Origin: Reyranella sp.
GTDB lineage: Bacteria; Pseudomonadota; Alphaproteobacteria; Reyranellales; Reyranellaceae
Reading direction: 5' to 3'
NCBI RefSeq assembly: GCF_017305915.1
Contig: NZ_JAFKJN010000006.1
Location: forward strand, 223,502-287,501
Length of the DNA: 64,000 nucleotides
How positions within the stretch are numbered: position 1 is the first letter of the stretch; each line of letters begins with the position of its first letter. The notes under the pieces were generated by a model. That model had not been told where the DNA came from. It worked only from the letters and a program-made list of their open reading frames with translations, and did no database searches. Positions 37,527 through 46,566 of this stretch are shown here, one piece after another. The translations under genes were made by a program, and so were the position numbers.

Positions 37527-37886
37527 GTGACCTGGCTTCCCCCCGCTATCGCGCCGATCGTGCTGCTGCTCTGCTCCAACGTCTTCATGACGTTCGCCTG
37601 GTACGGGCACCTGAAGTTCACCGACCGGCCGCTGTGGCTGGTGATCGTCGCGAGCTGGGGCATCGCCTTCATCGAGTACTGCTTCGCGGTGCCTGCCAAC
37701 CGCTGGGGCGTCGCGGCCTACAGCCCGGCCGAGCTCAAGACCATGCAGGAGGTGGTCACGCTGGTCGTATTCGCCGCCTTCTCGGTCCTCTATCTCGACG
37801 AGCGTCTGACCCTGAACCATGCCGTGGGCTTCGGCTTCATCGCGCTCGGCGCCTTCTTCGTCTTCAAGGGTCCGCTCCCGACCTGA
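37527..37886 (+). CDS. DUF486 family membrane protein (DMT-like)
   Basis: 119-residue membrane protein with four helices (IAPIVLLLCSNVFMTFAWYG; LWLVIVASWGIAFIEYCFAV; VVTLVVFAAFSVLYL; AVGFGFIALGAFFVF), the standard size of DUF486 proteins, which resemble half of an EamA transporter and may dimerise. PANRWG and LDERLTLNHAVGF are recognisable family positions. GTG start at 37527 with GCGGTACC upstream, weak. Only 10 bases after the Bug gene, so perhaps co-transcribed. Function unknown. Confidence 0.85.
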   Translation: MTWLPPAIAPIVLLLCSNVFMTFAWYGHLKFTDRPLWLVIVASWGIAFIEYCFAVPANRWGVAAYSPAELKTMQEVVTLVVFAAFSVLYLDERLTLNHAVGFGFIALGAFFVFKGPLPT

Positions 37887-37932
37887 AAGTTCGGGATGAA
37901 ACCGCCGTCGGTCGCGTAAGCTCGGACGACCG

Positions 37933-39696
37933 ATGGCCATGAGTGAACGCAAGCGGCTCGAGATCGCCAGCCTGGGCGCAGTCCTGGTGCTGGCCACTGC
38001 GCTGCGGCTGTGGCGGCTGGAGGCCAACGGCTTCGGCACCGAGTACTACGCCGCCGGCGTGCGCAGTGCCCTGCAGGGCTTCTCCCTCCTCTTCTACAAT
38101 TCGTTCGACCCGGCGGGTTTCATCTCGCTCGACAAGCCGCCGGTCGCCTTCTGGATCCAGGCGCTGTTCGCCAAGGTTCTGGGCTTCAGCGGCTGGACGA
38201 TCCACCTGCCGCAGGCCTTGGCGGGCATTGCATCGGTCGCGCTGCTGTATCGGCTGGTGCGTCAACCCTTCGGCCGCGCCGCGGCGATCATCGCCGCGCT
38301 GGCGATGGCGGTGATGCCGGTCGCGGTGGCGGTCGACCGCTCCAACAACACCGATTCGTGGCTGGTGTTCTTCCTGCTGCTGGCGGCCTGGTCGGCCTTG
38401 CGCGGCCGCGGCGGATCGCTGGTGGTGGCGATGGCGCTGCTGGGTGCGGCCTTCAATGTGAAGATGCTGGCCGCGCTGGTCTGCGGCCCGGCCCTGCTCG
38501 CCGGCTGGTGGCTCTCGAGCCCGCTCGACTGGCGCCGCCGGCTCGGCTGGATGGCGGGCGCCGGGGTAACGCTCGCCGTAGTGTCGCTATCCTGGCCGGT
38601 CGCCTTCGATCTCACGCCCAAGGACCGCCGGCCCTACGCCGGCAGCACCGAGGGCAATTCCATGCTCGAGCTGGTGGTCGTGCATAACGGCCTCGAACGC
38701 TTCGTGCGGCTGCGGCCCGAGCAGCCGCGGCCACCCGAGGCGGCCCAGGCCTTCCAGGCCTACGACGACGTGCCGACCGGACCGTCGCGGCTCGCCACGC
38801 CGCGCCTGGCCGCACAGTTCGGCTGGCTGCTGCCGCTCACCCTGGTCGGGCTGTTCTTCGTGCGCCGTCGCGACGGCATCCATCCCGAGCTGGCGCTGTG
38901 GGGCGTGTGGCTGATCGCCTACGGTGTCGTGTTCAGCGCCGCCGGCGGCATCTTCCATATCTATTACCTGTCGGCGCTGACGCCACCGGTCGCCGCGTTG
39001 GCCGGCATCGGCGCCGTGCGGCTATGGCGACGCGGGCCGGCGGGACTGGCGATCGGGCTCGGCCTTTGCGCGGCGTGGCAGGTTTACCTCGCCGGCGCAT
39101 CGCTCGGCTGGACCACGGCCTGGCTCGGCTTCCCGGTCGTCGCGCTGGCCGCCGGCATCGCCGCCGTGTCGCGCGACAAACGTCCGCCGGCCGTGATCGG
39201 CGGCATCGCGTTGCTGGCGCTGCCGGCCGCGTGGGCGCTGAGCGCGATCTTCTCGCCGGGCAGCCTCGTGCTGCCGTCGGCCAGCCTGCCGCGCTGGCTC
39301 GGGATGGACGACGGCCGCGGCCCGCTCCTGTCGCGGCACTATCCGTCGCTCAGCGACGATCCGAAACTCGAGCAGTTCCTGCTCGCCAACCGCGGCAACG
39401 CCCGCTTCATCGTGGCAGCGCCGACCACCGGCCTGGTCGCGCCGCTGATTGTGCGCACCGGGCAGCCGGCGATGGCGGTCGGCGGCTTCTTCGGCAACGA
39501 GCCGATCCTCACGGTCGAGGCGTTCGCCGACACGGTGAAGCGCGGCGAGGTCCGTTATGTGCTCCTGACGGCACGCGCCCGGCAGACCGACCTCACGCGC
39601 TGGGTGCGCACCAACGGCAAGCTGGTCGACGAGTCGGAATGGCGCGCGGTGTCGGCCGAAGGCCGCCGGCCGATCCAGCTCTACGACCTGCGTTAG
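37933..39696 (+). CDS. Family 39 glycosyltransferase (ArnT/PMT-like) membrane protein
   Basis: 587-residue integral membrane glycosyltransferase using a lipid-linked sugar donor. About 11-12 helices in the N-terminal two thirds, then a periplasmic C-terminal domain (about 430-587). The first periplasmic loop carries FGTEYYAAGVRSALQGFSLLF and FDPAGFISLDKPPVAFW (about 40-80), the conserved D/E-containing catalytic region of GT39. VDRSNNTDSWLVFFLL follows a typical helix. The usual neighbouring partners for lipid A modification are absent. ATG at 37933 and 37939 are both possible. Convergent with the PepSY gene, overlapping by 4 bases. Confidence 0.87.
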   Translation: MAMSERKRLEIASLGAVLVLATALRLWRLEANGFGTEYYAAGVRSALQGFSLLFYNSFDPAGFISLDKPPVAFWIQALFAKVLGFSGWTIHLPQALAGIASVALLYRLVRQPFGRAAAIIAALAMAVMPVAVAVDRSNNTDSWLVFFLLLAAWSALRGRGGSLVVAMALLGAAFNVKMLAALVCGPALLAGWWLSSPLDWRRRLGWMAGAGVTLAVVSLSWPVAFDLTPKDRRPYAGSTEGNSMLELVVVHNGLERFVRLRPEQPRPPEAAQAFQAYDDVPTGPSRLATPRLAAQFGWLLPLTLVGLFFVRRRDGIHPELALWGVWLIAYGVVFSAAGGIFHIYYLSALTPPVAALAGIGAVRLWRRGPAGLAIGLGLCAAWQVYLAGASLGWTTAWLGFPVVALAAGIAAVSRDKRPPAVIGGIALLALPAAWALSAIFSPGSLVLPSASLPRWLGMDDGRGPLLSRHYPSLSDDPKLEQFLLANRGNARFIVAAPTTGLVAPLIVRTGQPAMAVGGFFGNEPILTVEAFADTVKRGEVRYVLLTARARQTDLTRWVRTNGKLVDESEWRAVSAEGRRPIQLYDLR

Positions 39697-40961
39697 TCAG
39701 CCGACTGACCGGCGGCGATGATCGCCGCCTTCGCCCGTTCGCCGGCGCGCCGGTTGCGCCGCTTCAGCCACCACATCAGGAAGCCGGTGACGGCGAACAG
39801 CGGGATGACCAGGCCGACGACGAAGACCAGGAACTTGTAAACGCTGCCCAGACCCTGGCCGTAATGCAGCGCGCGCTGCCAAGCGATGATCGTTTCGCCA
39901 GTAGAGAGCGTCTTCGGGTCGAAAACGTCGACGATGGTCTTGCGCCACGGATCGATGATCACGGTGATCGTCGGCGCGCCCTCGCCGTGGCCGGTGCGGA
40001 TCATGCCGATGCGCAGCGCCTGGTCGGGCCGCGTCGGCAGGAAGGCGTTGAGGAAGCGCGCATCCGGCACGCGCGCCTTGGCCAGCGCCAGCGCGTCGTC
40101 GAGGCCGATCGCGGTCGCGCCGCGCATCGGCTCGACCCGCGCCTGGAACTGGGCGGCGCGCATGTCGCGGCCCGGCCAGACCGTGTTGACCGCCGCCGCA
40201 ATCTGCTGCGGGAAGGCGAGATAGACGCCGGTGAAGTTCACCAGCATGAACAGCACGAGGCTCCAGATGCCGACCGCGCCGTGCAGCTCGCGATTGAGGC
40301 GTACGCCGCGCGCCTTGCGGCGCACCGTGAAGGCTGCCTTCCACTGGCCGGCGCGCGGCCACCACAAGTACAGGCCCGAGCAGCCGAGCACGAGCAGCGC
40401 CACACCCAGCCAGCCGACGATCTCGCGGCCCAGCCCGCCGACGATGAACAGATGGCCGTGCAGGTCGTGGAAGAAGCGGACCCAGCCGGTCATCGTCTGC
40501 TGCGTCTGCAGCAGCTCGAGCGACACCGGATCGAACAGCAACTGCTGGCTGCCGGCGAACGGGCTCTGGGTGGGCACGCGACCCTGTGCCGGCTGTTGGC
40601 CGCCCTGCTGTTGCTGCTGGCCGCCCTCTCGACGGCCTTCGCCGCCGAACTGCGGCCGCTCGGTCGCCATGCCGGGCCGCGACAGGCGCACCGCCGCCGG
40701 CTCGCCGACCTCGATCGGCCAGCGCACGGCGATCGGGATGCGGCCGGGCTCCTTGCTCGCGGCCTTGGCCGCCTCGATCAGGGCGCTGGGCGACTGCCAG
40801 TCGCCGATGGTTTTCACCGTGGGCTCGCCCTGGCCCACCAGGTGCTCGATGTCGTGGGCATAGACCAGGACGGCGCCGGTGACGCCCATCATCACCAGCG
40901 GAAGCATCAGGATCAGGCCGATCCAGAGATGTAGCTGTTGCAGCCAGTAACGCGCGGCCAT
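39693..40961 (-). CDS. PepSY-domain integral membrane protein, possible iron or siderophore reductase
   Basis: 422-residue PepSY-TM protein with about four helices: residues 8-36 (LHLWIGLILMLPLVMMGVTGAVL), 178-208 (GHLFIVGGLGREIVGWLGVALLVLG), 234-262 (GIWSLVLFMLVNFTGV), 368-398 (YKFLVFVVGLVIPLFAVTGFL). The first helix LHLWIGL and the His-containing helices fit heme-binding PepSY reductases such as FoxB-type proteins. A low-complexity periplasmic insert (about 100-125) holds GGQQQQQGGQQPAQGR. Start set by GGGAGG 4 bases upstream. It lies downstream of feoAB on the same strand, 55 bases away, suggesting a role in iron reduction or uptake. Confidence 0.82.
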   Translation of the reverse strand: MAARYWLQQLHLWIGLILMLPLVMMGVTGAVLVYAHDIEHLVGQGEPTVKTIGDWQSPSALIEAAKAASKEPGRIPIAVRWPIEVGEPAAVRLSRPGMATERPQFGGEGRREGGQQQQQGGQQPAQGRVPTQSPFAGSQQLLFDPVSLELLQTQQTMTGWVRFFHDLHGHLFIVGGLGREIVGWLGVALLVLGCSGLYLWWPRAGQWKAAFTVRRKARGVRLNRELHGAVGIWSLVLFMLVNFTGVYLAFPQQIAAAVNTVWPGRDMRAAQFQARVEPMRGATAIGLDDALALAKARVPDARFLNAFLPTRPDQALRIGMIRTGHGEGAPTITVIIDPWRKTIVDVFDPKTLSTGETIIAWQRALHYGQGLGSVYKFLVFVVGLVIPLFAVTGFLMWWLKRRNRRAGERAKAAIIAAGQSAD

Positions 40962-41016
40962 CGGCCTCCCACTTGCCCGGAACGCTGGCTGGCGACGGCT
41001 GGCCGCGTAGTGTCGA

Positions 41017-42894
41017 CTATCCCGCGCCTGCCGCGCGGGCGATCTGGTTGGTCAGCAACGCCGCGATGTAGGCGAGCCCCAGCATGTATACGAACGTGAC
41101 GGCCATCCATCCCCAGCCGCCGGTCTCGCGGCGGATCACCGCCAGCGTCGAGGCGCACTGCGGGGCGAAAACGTACCAGGCAAGCAGCGCCAGCGCGGTC
41201 GCCAGCGGCCACTGGCCCTTGAGGATCTGGCCGATCTTCTCGGTCGCCTCCTCGCCGCCATCGACCGCATAGAGCGTGCCCAGGGCGCCGACCGCGACCT
41301 CGCGGGCCGCCATGCCGGGGATCAGCGCGACGTTGATCTGCCAGTTGAAGCCCAGCGGTTGCGTGATCGGCCCGATCGCATGGCCGATCTTGGCGGCGAA
41401 GCTGTAGTCGATGGCCGGATCGGTGGCACCCTCGGGGGCCTGCGGGAACGAGGCCAGCGCCCAGATCAGGATCATCATCGACAGGATGGTGGTGCCGGCG
41501 CGCCTGAGGAACGCCGAGGCGCGCTGGGCGACGCCGAACACCAGGCTCTTGAGCTGCGGGATCTTGTAGTCGGGCATCTCGAGCATGAACGGCTCGCCCG
41601 CGCTCGTGCGCCAGAACAAGCGCTTGGCGACGAAGGAGACGGCGAGCGCCGCGGTGATGCCGGCGGCGTAGAGGCCGAACATCACCAGCCCCTGCAGGCC
41701 GACGAAGCCCCAGACCTCGCGGTCGGGAATGAAGGCCGAGATGATCAGGGTGTAGACCGGGATGCGCGCCGAGCAGGTCATCAGCGGCGCCACCAGGATC
41801 GTCGTCAGCCGGTCGCGCCGGTCGTCGATCACGCGGGTCGCCATGATGCCCGGGATGGCGCAGGCGAAGGACGACAGCAGCGGGATGAAGGCACGGCCGT
41901 GCAGGCCCGCGCCGCCCATGATCCTGTCCATCAGGAAGGCCGCGCGGGCCATGTAGCCCAGGTCCTCCAGCACCAGGATGAAGAAGAACAGGATGACGAT
42001 CTGCGGCAGGAAGACGATGACGCTGCCCACGCCCGCGATCACGCCGTCTTTCAGGAAGCTGCGGACGATCTCCGGCAACGGCGCCGAGCCGACCAGCGCG
42101 CCGAGCCAGGTGAAGCCGTCGGAGATCAGATTCATCAAGGGCTTGGCCCAAGCGAACACCGCCTGGAACATCACGAAGAGGATGGCGAGCAGGATGACGA
42201 GCCCCGCCGCCGGATGCAGCAGCAGCTTGTCGACACGCGCCGTCGTCGGATCGAGATGGCCGGGATTGCGCACCGCCGCGCGCAGCACGCGGTCGGCCTC
42301 GCGCTGGGCATTGCGCAGGCCCGTGGCATCGGGCGCACGCCAGCTCGCGGCGCCGGCGGCCGGCAGCGCGTCGAGCTGCTTGTCGAGGGCGGCCAGCAAT
42401 GCGTCAGTGCCGCCGCGGCGCACCGCGACCGAGCTCACCACCGGCAGGCCAAGCTCGCGCGCCAGCACCCCCATGTCGATCTCGACGCCGCGTTTCTTCG
42501 CGATGTCCATCATGTTCAGGGACATCAGGACGGGCCGGCCGACCTGCTTCAGCTCGAGCGCCAGACGCAGCGCCAGGCGCAGGTTGGAGGCATCGGCGAC
42601 GCAGACGATCAGGTCGGGCGCGCGCTCGGTGGCGAGCTTGCCCAGCACGACGTCGCGCGTGATCTCCTCGTCGGGCGAGCGGGCGCGCAGCGAATAAGTA
42701 CCGGGCAGGTCGACGACCTCGGCTGGCCGGCCGGCCGGCGTGCTGAGCCGGCCCATCTTCTTCTCGACGGTGACGCCGGGATAGTTGGCGACCTTCTGCC
42801 GGCTGCCGGTGAGCGCGTTGTACAACGCGGTCTTGCCGCAGTTGGGGTTGCCCACCAGGGCAACCACCGGAGCGAGATCGACGGCGACGTTCAT
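41017..42894 (-). CDS. feoB: Ferrous iron transport protein B
   Basis: 625-residue inner-membrane Fe(II) transporter. N-terminal G domain: G1 GNPNCGKT (15-22), G2 GVTV (about 40), G3 DLPGTYSL (about 61), G4 NMMD (about 120). A guanine dissociation inhibitor-like helix bundle follows, then about eight to ten membrane helices with the gate motifs (SFACAIPGIMATR about 333-345, CSARIPVYTLII about 367, AGTTIL, FAPQCASTLAVIRRE about 575-590). Shorter than E. coli FeoB (about 770), typical of short FeoB. Start overlaps feoA stop by 4 bases. No feoC is present. Confidence 0.96.
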   Translation of the reverse strand: MNVAVDLAPVVALVGNPNCGKTALYNALTGSRQKVANYPGVTVEKKMGRLSTPAGRPAEVVDLPGTYSLRARSPDEEITRDVVLGKLATERAPDLIVCVADASNLRLALRLALELKQVGRPVLMSLNMMDIAKKRGVEIDMGVLARELGLPVVSSVAVRRGGTDALLAALDKQLDALPAAGAASWRAPDATGLRNAQREADRVLRAAVRNPGHLDPTTARVDKLLLHPAAGLVILLAILFVMFQAVFAWAKPLMNLISDGFTWLGALVGSAPLPEIVRSFLKDGVIAGVGSVIVFLPQIVILFFFILVLEDLGYMARAAFLMDRIMGGAGLHGRAFIPLLSSFACAIPGIMATRVIDDRRDRLTTILVAPLMTCSARIPVYTLIISAFIPDREVWGFVGLQGLVMFGLYAAGITAALAVSFVAKRLFWRTSAGEPFMLEMPDYKIPQLKSLVFGVAQRASAFLRRAGTTILSMMILIWALASFPQAPEGATDPAIDYSFAAKIGHAIGPITQPLGFNWQINVALIPGMAAREVAVGALGTLYAVDGGEEATEKIGQILKGQWPLATALALLAWYVFAPQCASTLAVIRRETGGWGWMAVTFVYMLGLAYIAALLTNQIARAAGAG

Positions 42895-43166
42895 GGGTGG
42901 TCCGTCACGACCACGGCCATGGCCTCGCGGCGGCGCAGGGCGATGGTCGTTGCGGCCACCCGGACGGCGATCGGGTCGCCGCCGAACAGGCCTTGGTGCA
43001 GCAGCTCGACCGTCGCCCCCTCGACGAACCCCAATTCGAGCAGCCGGCGCTCGAGCTCAGGCGGCTCCAGGCCGGCCGAGGGCGCACGCGTCAGGTCGAG
43101 CGCGGTGATGCGGCCGCGAAAACCCACACGGGCGGCGCCCAGTGCTATGGTGGGAATGGTGGTCAT
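42891..43166 (-). CDS. feoA: Ferrous iron transport protein A
   Basis: 91-residue SH3-like FeoA partner of FeoB, on the cytoplasmic side. It contains LELGFVEGATVELLHQGLFGGDPIAVRV, the conserved core with GDP-x-AVRV. Coupled to feoB by a 4-base overlap. Upstream, AGGAAG is the ribosome-binding site, enclosed between inverted repeats gtgct (43172-43176) and agcac (43184-43188). No clear Fur box was recognised. Divergent from the hydrolase gene at 43223. Confidence 0.92.
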   Translation of the reverse strand: MTTIPTIALGAARVGFRGRITALDLTRAPSAGLEPPELERRLLELGFVEGATVELLHQGLFGGDPIAVRVAATTIALRRREAMAVVVTDHP

Positions 43167-43171
43167 TGCGA

Positions 43172-43188
43172 GTGCTTCCTAATAGCAC
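43172..43188. promoter_or_regulatory. Inverted repeat around the feoA ribosome-binding site
   Basis: gtgct-tcctaat-agcac. On the minus strand the Shine-Dalgarno AGGAAG of feoA lies in the loop. Could be a repressor site or an RNA hairpin; evidence is pattern only. Confidence 0.35.
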
Positions 43189-43222
43189 CCGCGCCAGGGG
43201 CTCGCCAGCGGAGGAAAGCAGC

Positions 43223-43930
43223 ATGTCATCGGTCGTTTTGGCGCACGGCGCATGGTCGGCGAGCTGGGCCTGGAAGAAGATGCGGCCGTTGCTCCGCGCC
43301 GCCGGGCATGAGTTCTTTTCGCCTACTTACACGGGCCTGGGCGACCGTGCACACCTCGCGAATCGCGCCATCGACCTCACGACGCACATCGATGACGTGG
43401 CCAATGTGCTGGAATTCGAGGACCTGAAGGACGTCACCCTGCTCGGCCATTCCTATGGCGGCATGGTGGCGACCGGCGTCGCCGACAAGATGGCCGACCG
43501 CATTGCCCGTGTGGTCTATATCGACGCCTTCGCGCCCAAGGACGGCCAGAGCCTGTTCGACCTGCTGGGCCCCAGGGGCGAGGCCCACATGCGCGCGGGA
43601 GCGGACAAGGACGGCGACGGCTGGAAGCTGCCGCTCAACCCCATGCCGCCCGACACCGCGCCGGAAGACTCGGCCTGGGCAGTGCCGAAACGCCGGCCGC
43701 AGCCGATCAAGACCTTCGAGCAGAAGATCAAGCTCGCGCACACGACCTTCCCGCCGCGCCATTACATCTATGCCAGGAAGAACGGCCCGGGCGACGTCTT
43801 CCGCCAGTTCGGCGACCGCGCCAAGAGCGAGCCCGGCTGGAAGTACTACGAGATCGACGCCAGCCATAATCCGCACATCACCTGCCCCGATGCGCTGATG
43901 AAGCTGCTGACGGAGATCATGGCGTCCTAA
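43223..43930 (+). CDS. Alpha/beta hydrolase (esterase-like)
   Basis: 235-residue alpha/beta hydrolase of the short pheophorbidase/hydroxynitrile-lyase-type esterases. VLAHGAWSASWAWKKM holds the oxyanion loop (HGA, about 7-9), nucleophile S80-type elbow LLGHSYGGMVATG (GHSYGG), and distal His in IDASHNPHITCPDALM (about 219-226). The catalytic acid is probably D107 (VVYIDAFAP). Start is set by GGAGG 7 bases upstream. Divergent from feoA but with no obvious link to iron. Followed by the antitoxin remnant. Confidence 0.87.
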   Translation: MSSVVLAHGAWSASWAWKKMRPLLRAAGHEFFSPTYTGLGDRAHLANRAIDLTTHIDDVANVLEFEDLKDVTLLGHSYGGMVATGVADKMADRIARVVYIDAFAPKDGQSLFDLLGPRGEAHMRAGADKDGDGWKLPLNPMPPDTAPEDSAWAVPKRRPQPIKTFEQKIKLAHTTFPPRHYIYARKNGPGDVFRQFGDRAKSEPGWKYYEIDASHNPHITCPDALMKLLTEIMAS

Positions 43931-43944
43931 ACCAAGTTCGACAC

Positions 43945-44061
43945 ATGCCGACCTATCACTCTCAACCTAAGCGTCAGTTCGGGCGCCTGAAAGGCAAGAT
44001 GTCGGTCGGCCCGGAATTCTTCGAGCCTTTGCCGGAAAGCGAATTGAAGCTGTGGGAATGA
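43945..44061 (+). pseudogene. C-terminal tail of a Phd/YefM-type antitoxin (remnant or micro-ORF)
   Basis: 38 codons, ATG at 43945 to TGA at 44059-44061. The product ends GKMSVGPEFFEPLPESELKL plus WE, the recognisable toxin-binding tail of Phd/YefM antitoxins that pair with PIN toxins (family C-termini read like GKI-x-PDFDEPLPEEEL). The DNA-binding half is absent and no toxin gene follows. The stop overlaps ATG 44058 of the next gene by 4 bases. Either a decayed module whose 5' half was deleted, or a free antitoxin-tail peptide. Confidence 0.55.
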
Positions 44062-44675
44062 CAATGTCGAAGATCACCACCCTCGCCGATCTCGAGGCGC
44101 TGTACGGCCAGCCGGTCGAGGCGGCGACCGTGAAAGAGGTCGACCGGCTGACGCCGCACTATCGCGCCTACATCGAGGCGGCGCCGTTCGCAGCGCTGGC
44201 GACCTCGGGGCCGGAGGGCCTGGACTGCTCGCCGCGCGGCGACAAGCCGGGCTTCGTGCGCATCCACGACGACAAGACGCTGATGCTGCCCGACCGGCGC
44301 GGCAACAACCGGGTCGATTCGCTGCGCAACATCGTGCGCAATCCGCAGGTCGCGATGCTGTTCCTGATCCCCGGCGTGACCAACACGCTCAGGGTCAACG
44401 GCCGCGCCCATCTCAGCGTCGATCCGGAGCTGCTCGAGTCCTTCGCCGTCGAGGACAAGGCGCCGCGCTCGGTGACGGTGATCGCCGTCGAGTCGGTCTA
44501 CTTCCAGTGCGGCCGCGCGCTGATCCGCTCGGAGCTGTGGGATCCCCGCCGGCACGTCGATCCCAAGAGCCTGCCGAGCGCCGGCCAGATCCTGGCCGCG
44601 CTCAGCGAGAACCGCGTCGGCGGCACCATCTACGACCGCGAATGGCCGGGGCGCGCCGCCAAGACGATGTGGTGA
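44058..44675 (+). CDS. Pyridoxamine 5'-phosphate oxidase-like FMN-binding protein
   Basis: 205-residue split-barrel flavoprotein of the PNPOx-like DR2398 group. LATSGPEGLDCSPRGDKPGFVRI (about 50-72) and LPDRRGNNRVDSLRNIVRNPQVAMLFLIPG (about 82-111) are the usual FMN-phosphate contacts; ESVYFQCGRALIRSELWDP (about 153-171) is the group's C-terminal signature. It is not a vitamin B6 enzyme by sequence; activity unknown. Possible starts are 44052 (GTG), 44058 and 44064; 44058 overlaps the stop of the antitoxin remnant. Its stop overlaps the GNAT gene start by 4 bases (GTGA). Confidence 0.87.
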   Translation: MTMSKITTLADLEALYGQPVEAATVKEVDRLTPHYRAYIEAAPFAALATSGPEGLDCSPRGDKPGFVRIHDDKTLMLPDRRGNNRVDSLRNIVRNPQVAMLFLIPGVTNTLRVNGRAHLSVDPELLESFAVEDKAPRSVTVIAVESVYFQCGRALIRSELWDPRRHVDPKSLPSAGQILAALSENRVGGTIYDREWPGRAAKTMW

Positions 44676-45172
44676 TCCGTCCTCGCGCGCCGGCCGACGA
44701 CGCGGCGATCGCCGAGATCAACGACAGCGCCTTCGGCGGGACCGGCGAATCGAAGCTCGTGCACGCGTTGCGCGACGCCGGCCTGGTCGCAATCGACCTC
44801 GTCGCTCTCGAATCGTCCGACCTCGTCGGGCACGTTCTGTTCAGTGACCTCGACGTCGCGATGGACGGCCGCTCCGTGAAGGCGCTGGCGCTCGCACCGG
44901 TCGCCGTCCGGCCCGATCGCCAGCGACGCGGGATCGGCAGCGCGCTCATCCGCCGAGGCCTCGACCTCGCGCGCACCGACGGCTGGGCTGCCGTGATCGT
45001 GCTCGGCGATCCGGCCTACTATCCGCGCTTCGGCTTCTCGGCGGCGGCGGCGCGGCCTCTGCGGGCGCCGTTTTCCGGCGACGCGTTCATGGCGCTCCCG
45101 CTGCGTCCCGGCGCGCTCGAGGGGTGCGCTGGCCGGGTCGTCTATCCAGCCGCGTTCGATGTCGTCAGCTAA
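44672..45172 (+). CDS. GNAT family N-acetyltransferase
   Basis: 166-residue acetyl-CoA-dependent N-acetyltransferase (YhbS-like). GTG start coupled to the preceding gene. Acetyl-CoA-binding motif A is LAPVAVRPDRQRRGIGSALIRRGLDLA (Q/R-x-x-G-x-G/A as RQRRGIG, about 88-94). VLGDPAYYPRFGFSAAAARPL (about 110-130) is the motif of the YhbS subgroup that acetylates small molecules or proteins. Convergent with otsA, overlapping by 4 bases. Substrate unknown. Confidence 0.9.
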   Translation: MIRPRAPADDAAIAEINDSAFGGTGESKLVHALRDAGLVAIDLVALESSDLVGHVLFSDLDVAMDGRSVKALALAPVAVRPDRQRRGIGSALIRRGLDLARTDGWAAVIVLGDPAYYPRFGFSAAAARPLRAPFSGDAFMALPLRPGALEGCAGRVVYPAAFDVVS

Positions 45173-46566
45173 GCCGCCGCGCGCGGCGGCGCCGCCTGGG
45201 CCTTCACCAGGCTCAACGCATCGATGAAGTTCTTGCAGTAGGCGCCGGCGGTGGTGCGGAACACCTTCTCGACCAGCGCCGCATGCCGATCCTTGCGCTC
45301 CGGTGCGGGCATGGTGAGCGCGACGTGCATGGCATCGGCGATGGCGTCCGGATCGAACGGATTGACGATCAGCGCCTCGGTGAGCTCGTGCGCCGCGCCC
45401 GCGAACTTCGACAGGATCAGCACGCCCGGATCGTCCTCGGGTTGGGCGGCGATGAACTCCTTGGCGACCAGGTTCATGCCGTCTCGCAACGGCGTCACCA
45501 CGCCGATGCGGCTCAGGCGATAGAGGCCGGCAAGCTGCGAACGCGGCGCAGTGCGCGTCGAATAGCGCAGCGGCGTCCAGTCGAAATCCGAGAAGCGGCC
45601 GTTGATCCGGCCGGTCAGCCGGTCGAGCTCGGTCCGCAGCTTGCGGTACTCGTCGACCTCCTCGCGCGAGCGCGGGCAGATCTGCAGGAAGTGGATGTGG
45701 CGGCGGTGCTCCTGATGCTTCTCGAGCAGCCGGGCCAGCGCCTCGAAGCGCTGCGGCAGACCCTTGGAATAGTCCATGCGGTCGACGCCGATGGCGAGCG
45801 CGCGGCCGGCCAGGCTGCCGACGACGCGATGCACCATCTTGTCGTTGACCGAGCGGACGGCATCCTGGCGGAACGACTCGGCATCGATGCCGATCGGATC
45901 GGCGAAGGCGCGCATCGAGCGGCCGTTGAGCCGCACCCACTCCCCCTGCACCGCGGCGCCCAGCATGCGCTGGGCGCAGTCGCGGAAATCGCGCGCGTGC
46001 TCCTCGGTCTGGAAGCCCACGAGGTCGAAGGCGCAGAGGTCGGCGATCAGCTCGCGCGCCACCGGCAGCGCCTCCATCATCGACGGCGGCGCGAACGGGA
46101 TGTGCAGGAAGAAGCCCAGCGGGCCGTGGAAGCCCTGCTCGCGCAGCATGCGGCCGAACGGGATCAGGTGATAGTCGTGCGCCCACACCGAATCGTCGGG
46201 CTGCAACACGGTGCCGAGCGACGCGGCAAAGCTGCGGTTGACCGCGAGGTAGGCCTCGTACTCCTCGCGCCGGAACTGCATCAGGCCGAGCCGGAAATGC
46301 AGCAGCGGCCACAGCGCGCCGTTGGCGAAGCCGACGTAGTAGCCCTTGTAGTCCTCCGAGGTGAGATCGACGGTGGCGTAGGTGACGCCGCGCGCCTCGA
46401 CGATCGCGGGCTCGAGCGCCGGCTCCGAGGCGAGCCGCCCGCTCCAGCCGAACCACATCGTGCCGGGCGTCAGCAGGTCGCGCAGCGCAACTGCCAGGCC
46501 GCCCGCCGAGGCGCCGCGCGCCTTGGGGATCGGCACGCGGTTGGAGATGATCACGAGGCGTGCCAT
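45169..46566 (-). CDS. otsA: Trehalose-6-phosphate synthase
   Basis: 465-residue GT20 retaining glycosyltransferase making trehalose 6-phosphate from UDP-glucose and glucose 6-phosphate in the cytoplasm. [15 protein letters not shown] with GGLAVAL (about 22-28), [12 protein letters not shown] (about 129-140), [17 protein letters not shown] [16 protein letters not shown] (about 264-279, the K/R phosphate site), and [17 protein letters not shown] (about 358-374) match OtsA. Start at 46566 is set by GGGAGGAGG upstream; it overlaps the GH15 gene end by 16 bases. Third gene of otsB-GH15-otsA. Confidence 0.95.
   Translation of the reverse strand: MARLVIISNRVPIPKARGASAGGLAVALRDLLTPGTMWFGWSGRLASEPALEPAIVEARGVTYATVDLTSEDYKGYYVGFANGALWPLLHFRLGLMQFRREEYEAYLAVNRSFAASLGTVLQPDDSVWAHDYHLIPFGRMLREQGFHGPLGFFLHIPFAPPSMMEALPVARELIADLCAFDLVGFQTEEHARDFRDCAQRMLGAAVQGEWVRLNGRSMRAFADPIGIDAESFRQDAVRSVNDKMVHRVVGSLAGRALAIGVDRMDYSKGLPQRFEALARLLEKHQEHRRHIHFLQICPRSREEVDEYRKLRTELDRLTGRINGRFSDFDWTPLRYSTRTAPRSQLAGLYRLSRIGVVTPLRDGMNLVAKEFIAAQPEDDPGVLILSKFAGAAHELTEALIVNPFDPDAIADAMHVALTMPAPERKDRHAALVEKVFRTTAGAYCKNFIDALSLVKAQAAPPRAAA

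Noticed and set aside
36545..37886. Complete tripartite tricarboxylate transporter
   Set aside because: Only the binding protein is present. The next gene is a four-helix DUF486 protein, not TctB, and no TctA is seen.
41359..43182. 607-codon plus-strand open frame
   Set aside because: Antisense to feoAB.
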